From Pseudomonas helmanticensis (GTDB lineage Bacteria > Pseudomonadota > Gammaproteobacteria > Pseudomonadales > Pseudomonadaceae), in NCBI RefSeq assembly GCF_900182985.1, contig NZ_FXUY01000001.1, positions 1,302,001 through 1,366,000 of the forward strand: 64,000 nucleotides of DNA, read 5' to 3'. The notes under the pieces are model-generated. The model was not told the origin of the DNA and did no database searches. It saw nothing but the letters and a program-made list of their open reading frames with translations. Position numbers and translations under genes: made by a program. Below, piece after piece: positions 59,256-64,000 of the stretch (its first letter is position 1; the number at the start of each line of letters is the position of its first letter).

Positions 59256-59345
59256 CCGGTAGGAGCTGCCGCAGGCTGCGATCCTTTGATCTTGCCCCTG
59301 AAAAAACAGGATCAAAAGATCGCAGCCTGCGGCAGCTCCTACCGG
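59256..59345. repeat. REPIN, type A
   Basis: Very regular inverted pair: CCGGTAGGAGCTGCCGCAGG at the left and its complement at the right, with a short AAAAAACAGG loop. Confidence 0.92.
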
Positions 59346-59360
59346 TTCGGACACACCTTC

Positions 59361-59376
59361 AAATAATAATATTTCT
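59361..59376 (+). promoter_or_regulatory. Weak Fur-box-like site
   Basis: AAATAATAATATTTC resembles the 7-1-7 Fur pattern ATAATnATTAT with two mismatches. It lies about 80 bp before a TonB-dependent receptor gene. Confidence 0.3.
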
Positions 59377-59456
59377 CGTTTGATACTAAATCGCAGATTC
59401 TCGCTTCGTCTTTGAACAAACGGATTTTTTCCCTCGAAGACAAGGAGTCGGCTGCG

Positions 59457-61703
59457 ATGTTCGCGCCCATCACCCGTTCCATGACCCTCACGCTTGGCCT
59501 GTGCAGCGCTGCTTTCAGCGCCGAACTGCTGGCTGAAAACACCGCTGAACAACCGCCCGAACCCGCCAGCTCCGCGCTGGAACTGGCTTCGACCAGCGTC
59601 ACCGCGCAAGGCCTGGGCAACACCACTGAAAACACCGAGGCCTACACCACCGGCGCGATGAGCACCGCGACACGGATGAACCTGTCGATCAAGGAAACCC
59701 CGCAATCGGTGTCGGTGGTCACCCGCCAGCAGATGGATGATTTCAAACTCGGTACATTGTCCGAAGCCATGCGCCAGACCACCGGCATTGTCGTGCAACA
59801 TCTCGATTCCGATCGGGTCGACTATTCCTCGCGCGGCTATTCGATCAACAATTTCCAGATTGACGGGATGCTCAACACCTTCGATCGGATGAAGTCCGAT
59901 TCCGACACCATCATCTACGACCGCATCGAAGTGGTCCGCGGCGCGACGGGATTGACCACCGGTGCAGGTGACCCCTCGGCGACCATCAACATGGTGCGCA
60001 AACGACCAACCGCCCAGTTACAGGCGCTGGCCGGGGTCAGCGGCGGCAGCTACGACGATTACTACAGCTACGTCGACGTCGGTGGCCCGCTGGCCTTCGA
60101 CGGCCGCTTGCGCGGGCGCACGGTGCTGGCTTACCGCGACAGCCAGTCGATCCGCGACAAGTACGCACTGCAACGCGAAGTCGGCTACGGCATTCTCGAA
60201 GCCGACCTGACCGAATCCACCGTGCTGGCCGTCGGTTACGACTATCAGGACAAACACGTGCAAGGCAGTTCCTGGGGCACCGTGCCGTACTGGAATGCCG
60301 ATGGCAGCAAGGCCGGACTCGGTCGCTCGACCAACATGGCGACCTCATGGAGTTCCTGGCCGCTGCGCGACAAGACCGCTTTCGCCACGCTCGACCAGCA
60401 ATTGGCGGCGGGCTGGCACTTGAAAGCCGCGTATACCCATCGCAACAGTGACAGCGACGGCAAGACTTACTACGGCGGTGGCGGCTTCCCCGAAGCTGAT
60501 CGTAGCGGCATGAGCGCCTACATGGGCCACATGATCGGCGAACAGAGCATGAAGGCCTATGACTTCAACATCTCCGGCCCCTACTCGCTGCTCGGTCGCG
60601 AACACGAACTGATGTTTGGCTACGGCGAGGCCGAACGCCGCGCCGATTCGCCCTACGCCTACGACGGCCCGCGCGCAGCGGATTACGAAAACATCCGTGA
60701 CTGGAAGTACATGGGCGACATCGGCAAATTCCCTGACACCGTCACTGGCCTGAGCGGCTCCAAGGGCAAGACCCGGCAAAAGGCTGGTTACCTGGCAACA
60801 CGCCTGAATTTCACCGAGCAACTACATGCCGTGATCGGCAGCCGCTACGGCAGTTGGGAAGAATCCAGCCGCGACAGCTACTACGACAGTCAGCTGCAGT
60901 TGACCAAGGTTGATGCCACCAGCCAGAGCCAGAATGACGTATGGACACCTTACGCCGGCCTGCTCTACGACCTGACACCGGAATACACCGCGTACGTCAG
61001 CTACACCGATATCTTCAAACCGCAGAGCAATCGCGACAGCAGTCGCAACTACCTCGATCCGGTCGTGGGCAGCAATTACGAGTTGGGTCTCAAGGGCAGC
61101 TTGCTCGAGGAGCGTCTGAATCTGTCGACAGCATTGTTCTGGAGCAAACAGGACAACGTCGCCGAAGTCGACGATTCGGTCGCCCCGGATCCGGTTACCG
61201 GCGAGGAGTTCTACAAGAGCGGCGGCAAGGGCAACAAGGTCAACGGCTTCGAAGCCGAGGTCTCGGGCGAGATCCTCAATGGCTGGAACATGACCGCCGG
61301 TTACACCTACACCCACTCGGCCGATGGCGAAAAGCAACGCAGCAACACCAACCAGCCACTGAACATGTTGCGGTTGTCCACCGCCTATCGCTTGCCGGGC
61401 CACTGGAACGCCCTGACCGTGGGCGGTGCGGTGAATTGGCAAAGCGATGTCTACGGCACCGCCAACCGTCCGGTCGGGCGCGGCGCCAATGGCCGGATCC
61501 TCACCGAACGTACGCGAATCAATCAGGACGCCTACACCGTGGTCAACCTGATGTCGCGCTATGAATTCGACAAGCACCTGTCGGCGTCGCTGAACGTCGA
61601 CAACCTGTTCGACAAGAAATATTACGACAACGTCGGCTTCTACAACGGCGTGTACTGGGGCGATCCACGCACGGTGACATTGAGCCTGGACTGGAAGCTC
61701 TGA
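59457..61703 (+). CDS. TonB-dependent siderophore receptor
   Basis: 748 aa outer-membrane receptor. Signal peptide, TonB-box-like LASTSVTAQGLG region, plug domain (ETPQSVSVVTRQQMDD, LSEAMRQTTGIVV, IEVVRGATGLTTGAGDPSATINMVRKRPT) and 22-strand barrel ending NVGFYNGVYWGDPRTVTLSLDWKL. No extra N-terminal signalling domain, so uptake only and no sigma-factor signalling. FpvA/FhuE-like hydroxamate receptors are the nearest guess. Start 59457 after AAGGAG. A longer frame from 59412 is possible. Confidence 0.92.
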   Translation: MFAPITRSMTLTLGLCSAAFSAELLAENTAEQPPEPASSALELASTSVTAQGLGNTTENTEAYTTGAMSTATRMNLSIKETPQSVSVVTRQQMDDFKLGTLSEAMRQTTGIVVQHLDSDRVDYSSRGYSINNFQIDGMLNTFDRMKSDSDTIIYDRIEVVRGATGLTTGAGDPSATINMVRKRPTAQLQALAGVSGGSYDDYYSYVDVGGPLAFDGRLRGRTVLAYRDSQSIRDKYALQREVGYGILEADLTESTVLAVGYDYQDKHVQGSSWGTVPYWNADGSKAGLGRSTNMATSWSSWPLRDKTAFATLDQQLAAGWHLKAAYTHRNSDSDGKTYYGGGGFPEADRSGMSAYMGHMIGEQSMKAYDFNISGPYSLLGREHELMFGYGEAERRADSPYAYDGPRAADYENIRDWKYMGDIGKFPDTVTGLSGSKGKTRQKAGYLATRLNFTEQLHAVIGSRYGSWEESSRDSYYDSQLQLTKVDATSQSQNDVWTPYAGLLYDLTPEYTAYVSYTDIFKPQSNRDSSRNYLDPVVGSNYELGLKGSLLEERLNLSTALFWSKQDNVAEVDDSVAPDPVTGEEFYKSGGKGNKVNGFEAEVSGEILNGWNMTAGYTYTHSADGEKQRSNTNQPLNMLRLSTAYRLPGHWNALTVGGAVNWQSDVYGTANRPVGRGANGRILTERTRINQDAYTVVNLMSRYEFDKHLSASLNVDNLFDKKYYDNVGFYNGVYWGDPRTVTLSLDWKL

Positions 61704-61852
61704 TCCCTTCAACACACCGCTAACCCTGTGGAGAGGGGCAAACCCCCTCACCACAAGGTGCACTTAACCCCGAGTTAATTACGCGAGGAGAAAATCTCCC
61801 CCGAGATCTGCTTCATGGACGAACGGCTCCGACTTGTTCAGTAGGAGGCACC

Positions 61853-62062
61853 ATGAAAATCACTACCGCAATCCTTACCGCACTACTTGCCCTCGGCTCC
61901 GCCAGCGCTTTCGCTGAAGGCGGCGCCGAACGCATGCGTTATTACTACGACAACTTCCCGGTTCACCACGCGCAGAGCGAGCAAACGAGTGACGCTCAGG
62001 CGAAGGAAATCCGCGTACCCGCCGACCAGACGGCGCAAGTGACCGAGTCTTATCGCAACTGA
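61853..62062 (+). CDS. Small secreted protein
   Basis: 69 aa: signal peptide (cut after AFA), short polar mature part with EGGAERMRYYYDNF and Gln/Glu-rich remainder. TAGGAGGC precedes the ATG and a terminator follows, so it is probably a real single-gene unit. Role unknown. Confidence 0.75.
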   Translation: MKITTAILTALLALGSASAFAEGGAERMRYYYDNFPVHHAQSEQTSDAQAKEIRVPADQTAQVTESYRN

Positions 62063-62121
62063 GTTTATCGAGCAACCGATGCACCTTCCGTGGCTCCGCT
62101 CTGGCCCGGAAGAGACAGTTG

Positions 62122-62147
62122 GGCGCCCTGTCCGGGCGCCTTTTTTT
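62122..62147 (+). terminator. Intrinsic terminator of the small secreted protein gene
   Basis: GGCGCCC-TGTC-CGGGCGCC followed by seven T. It overlaps the stop of the convergent GNAT gene by about 2 bp. Confidence 0.9.
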
Positions 62148-62643
62148 ATGCCTGCAGATTCTTGATCCAGAACAGCATCTGCCCGTGATCCGGGTTGAAC
62201 ATGCCCGGGGCGAAGCCGAATTTGCGGTAGGCGTTCTGTGCCACGTCGTTACCTTCGAGGACTTCCAGGGTGATCTTGCAGCAGCCGCGCTGACGGGCAA
62301 TCTCCTCGACCTTACGGAGCATCTTCTGGCTCAGCCCAAGCCCGCGAAACTTGCTCACCACTGCCACGTCATGCACGTTGACCAGCGGCTTGCAGGCAAA
62401 CGTCGAAAAACCTTCAAAGCAGTTCACCAGCCCCGCCGGTTCACCCCCCACGAATGCCAGCACGCTGAAGGCATACGGTCGGCGAGCCAGTTCTTCGGGC
62501 ACCCGGCGCAGCAATTCAGGGTCGATCGGCTGGCCGCCCCCCATGGGATCTTCGGCATAGTGATTGAGCACCACGCCAATGGCCTCGGCGTGCACCGGAT
62601 TGCTATAGCTGGCTTGAAGCACAAGAATCTCTGCGGAATCCAT
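62146..62643 (-). CDS. GNAT family acetyltransferase
   Basis: 165 aa GNAT fold: PLVNVHDVAVVSKFRGLGLSQKML holds the acetyl-CoA pyrophosphate loop, and KITLEVLEGNDVAQNAYRKFGF the C-terminal motif. Substrate unknown. Start at 62643 (MDSAEILVLQASYSNP) has GGGGATGG before it. Met codons at 62649 or 62688 would extend it slightly. Confidence 0.85.
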   Translation of the reverse strand: MDSAEILVLQASYSNPVHAEAIGVVLNHYAEDPMGGGQPIDPELLRRVPEELARRPYAFSVLAFVGGEPAGLVNCFEGFSTFACKPLVNVHDVAVVSKFRGLGLSQKMLRKVEEIARQRGCCKITLEVLEGNDVAQNAYRKFGFAPGMFNPDHGQMLFWIKNLQA

Positions 62644-62750
62644 TTCCATCCCCGAACACACAAATACCCCGGCGCGCAAAGTGCGCACTGAAAGGCAGCT
62701 CGACCTTAGCGCGCCGCCAGCCGTGGCGACAACCCTGGAGGGGCAATTCC

Positions 62751-62787
62751 CATGCAGGAGCCGCCGAAGGCTGCGATCTCTTGATCT
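62751..62787. repeat. Single REP unit, type A
   Basis: One unpaired unit (GCAGGAGCCGCCGAAGGCTG...) next to the stop of the DinB gene. Confidence 0.75.
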
Positions 62788-62788
62788 A

Positions 62789-63370
62789 TCAATGCCCCCA
62801 GATCAACTCTTCCGTCCATCCCAATTCAGCGAAATCCGCAGCCCGCAACCCAGCCTCCCCCGCGCAGAAGAACTCGTCCAGTTGCGGCGGTTGCACCCGC
62901 GTATCACTGAGCATCGCGTGCACCTGGCCACGATGATGGATCTGGTGCTCGAACAGATGCGAGAGCATGCGCAGACGGCTGTCGTGTTGCGGCGTGTCGC
63001 GGGCGATGGTGACGATCCGTCCCAGGCTGTCATCGCGCAACTGCTCGCAATAGGCGATCAGCCGTCGATCGACATGGGCCTGCTCTGCGCGCAACGGACT
63101 GGCCTCGATGAACGGCTCGTCCAGATTGAAAAACACGTAGCAGTCAGGATGCGGTTCGTCACCACGCAGTTCCCGTTCCAGTGCGTCAACGTAGAACCAG
63201 TCGCAGGTCAGAACATGATTGAGGGTCAAGCGAATGCTGGGGAAGAAACTCACCCGTTGCGCTGCCAGCTCAGCGTCATCGAGCTGCGTCCAGGCCTTGG
63301 CCAGGCGATGATTGGCCCAGGCATTTTGATAGGCCATGGTCAGCAGATGATGGGATAGCGGCTGGGTCAT
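62789..63370 (-). CDS. DinB family protein
   Basis: 193 aa four-helix DinB/YfiT-like protein. The putative metal histidines are in LTLNHVLTCDWFYVDAL and SHLFEHQIHHRGQVHAMLSD. Members are thiol- or metal-linked enzymes or of unknown function. GAGGGC precedes the ATG at 63370. Follows zapE after 17 bp and is probably co-transcribed. Confidence 0.88.
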   Translation of the reverse strand: MTQPLSHHLLTMAYQNAWANHRLAKAWTQLDDAELAAQRVSFFPSIRLTLNHVLTCDWFYVDALERELRGDEPHPDCYVFFNLDEPFIEASPLRAEQAHVDRRLIAYCEQLRDDSLGRIVTIARDTPQHDSRLRMLSHLFEHQIHHRGQVHAMLSDTRVQPPQLDEFFCAGEAGLRAADFAELGWTEELIWGH

Positions 63371-63387
63371 GTCTGCGCCCTCTTCAC

Positions 63388-64000
63388 TCAAGCTTCGGCA
63401 AAGCGCTGCAACTGCATCTCCTGCAAACGACTGAGGGTGCGGCGGAACGGGAATTCCAGATAACCCTCGGTATACAGCGCAGGCATCGGCACTTGTGCCT
63501 CGATGTACAGCGGCACCTTGCGGTCGTAGCACTCATCGACCAGCGCAATGAACCGGCGCACGCCATCGTCGTGCACTGACAACTGCGGCAGCTCGCGATC
63601 CCCGGCGATCACACGCTCAGCACCGTCTTCAGTGCCGCGAGCAATCCGCCCCTCGCGTTTCTGCGCGCTGAGATTGGGCACGTCGCTCATCAGGATAGCC
63701 CGGTAGGTATCGCACAGCGCGATGAAATCCATGGCGGCAAAGGGTTGTTCGCACAGATCAGCGTAGCGACACCACAGCACCGATTCACTGGCCCGCACCA
63801 CGTTGAGTGTCCGATGGCCGACCGGCACTGGTTCGCAGCTGGAGGCCTGCCCTTGTGTCAGCGTCCGGAATACCTCATCCAGGGCGCTGGGCGAGTCCGG
63901 CGCGGCGACAAAGAAGCGTTGCTCGATGGCCCCCGGATGCAAACGATGATCCTCGGCGCCATTGACCGCAACAACTTGCATATGCGCCTTGATTGCCGCG
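63388..64000 (-). CDS. zapE: ZapE/AFG1-type ATPase, C-terminal part (5' end outside window)
   Basis: The frame is open to the window edge (AAIKAHMQVVAVNGAEDH...), so only the C-terminal 204 residues are seen. They match the AFG1-like P-loop ATPase family after the ATPase core: FADLCEQPF-like YADLCEQPFAAMDFIALCDTYRAILMSDVP, RRFIALVDECYDRKVPLYIEAQVP and FPFRRTLSRLQEMQ. ZapE acts at the division septum. Internal Met at 63981 is not the true start. Confidence 0.85.
   Translation of the reverse strand, partial: AAIKAHMQVVAVNGAEDHRLHPGAIEQRFFVAAPDSPSALDEVFRTLTQGQASSCEPVPVGHRTLNVVRASESVLWCRYADLCEQPFAAMDFIALCDTYRAILMSDVPNLSAQKREGRIARGTEDGAERVIAGDRELPQLSVHDDGVRRFIALVDECYDRKVPLYIEAQVPMPALYTEGYLEFPFRRTLSRLQEMQLQRFAEA

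Noticed and set aside
57174-59801. 875-codon open frame on the minus strand
   Set aside because: Fully antisense to cptA and the start of the TonB receptor. High GC third positions keep the opposite frame open. No domain seen.

Overview
The window is a GC-rich stretch of a Pseudomonas chromosome, most likely from the P. fluorescens group. The evidence is the mtl polyol operon with a mannitol 2-dehydrogenase whose catalytic residues fall at the positions known from P. fluorescens (Lys295, Asn300, His303, Asn191), a complete fapABCDEF functional-amyloid operon, Pseudomonas-type small families (DUF1652, DUF2790), and about a dozen REP/REPIN palindromes of two sequence types between genes. No rRNA, tRNA, CRISPR array or insertion sequence was recognised.

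Layout. 1-6300: end of the mannitol/arabitol/glucitol operon (mtlG partial, mtlK, mtlD, mtlY, mtlZ). 6300-8400: a lysozyme-like lipoprotein and an OprD-type porin. 8650-19550: a type VI secretion accessory island with an intact vgrG, a DUF4123 adaptor, a lipoprotein and class 3 lipase pair, three DUF2931 lipoprotein genes (one broken), a broken Tle1-type (DUF2235) phospholipase, and two vgrG remnants. Several pieces are near-identical direct repeats, so the island looks like the product of repeated recombination and decay. 20000-24000: small genes, ecotin, a NIPSNAP protein and a short IlvA-type threonine dehydratase behind what reads as a transcription attenuator with its own 21-residue Thr/Ile/Val/Leu-rich leader peptide. 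24000-27700: CorA-like transporter, RLAN/RimK ATP-grasp ligase and a divergent GNAT/C39-peptidase fusion. 27800-42900: ordinary chromosomal genes (PQQ-type sugar dehydrogenase, Ku, LpxO, YbiT, an MFS transporter, a hydrolase, AzoR with its LysR neighbour, UppP, a chemoreceptor, PnuC with a NadR-type kinase). 43200-48200: fapABCDEF followed by a convergent sigma-54 activator. 49900-64000: a delta-60 repeat protein, NhaB, a HAD phosphatase, zwf and gnd, a CptA-type phosphoethanolamine transferase, a TonB-dependent receptor, a GNAT protein, a DinB protein and the 3' part of zapE.

How genes work together: mtlG/K import polyols, MtlD oxidises them to ketoses, and MtlY/MtlZ phosphorylate xylulose and fructose. 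zwf and gnd overlap by 4 bp, with gnd first, and feed glucose-6-phosphate into the pentose phosphate pathway. fapB/fapC are amyloid subunits exported through the FapF pore with help from FapA, D and E. VgrG plus the DUF4123 adaptor probably load the adjacent lipase, and the lipoproteins probably protect the periplasm. The least ordinary signals are the ilvA attenuator, the effector/immunity graveyard with homopolymer frameshifts, the hairpin leader repeated before vgrG copies, and the ATP-grasp/C39/GNAT cluster.
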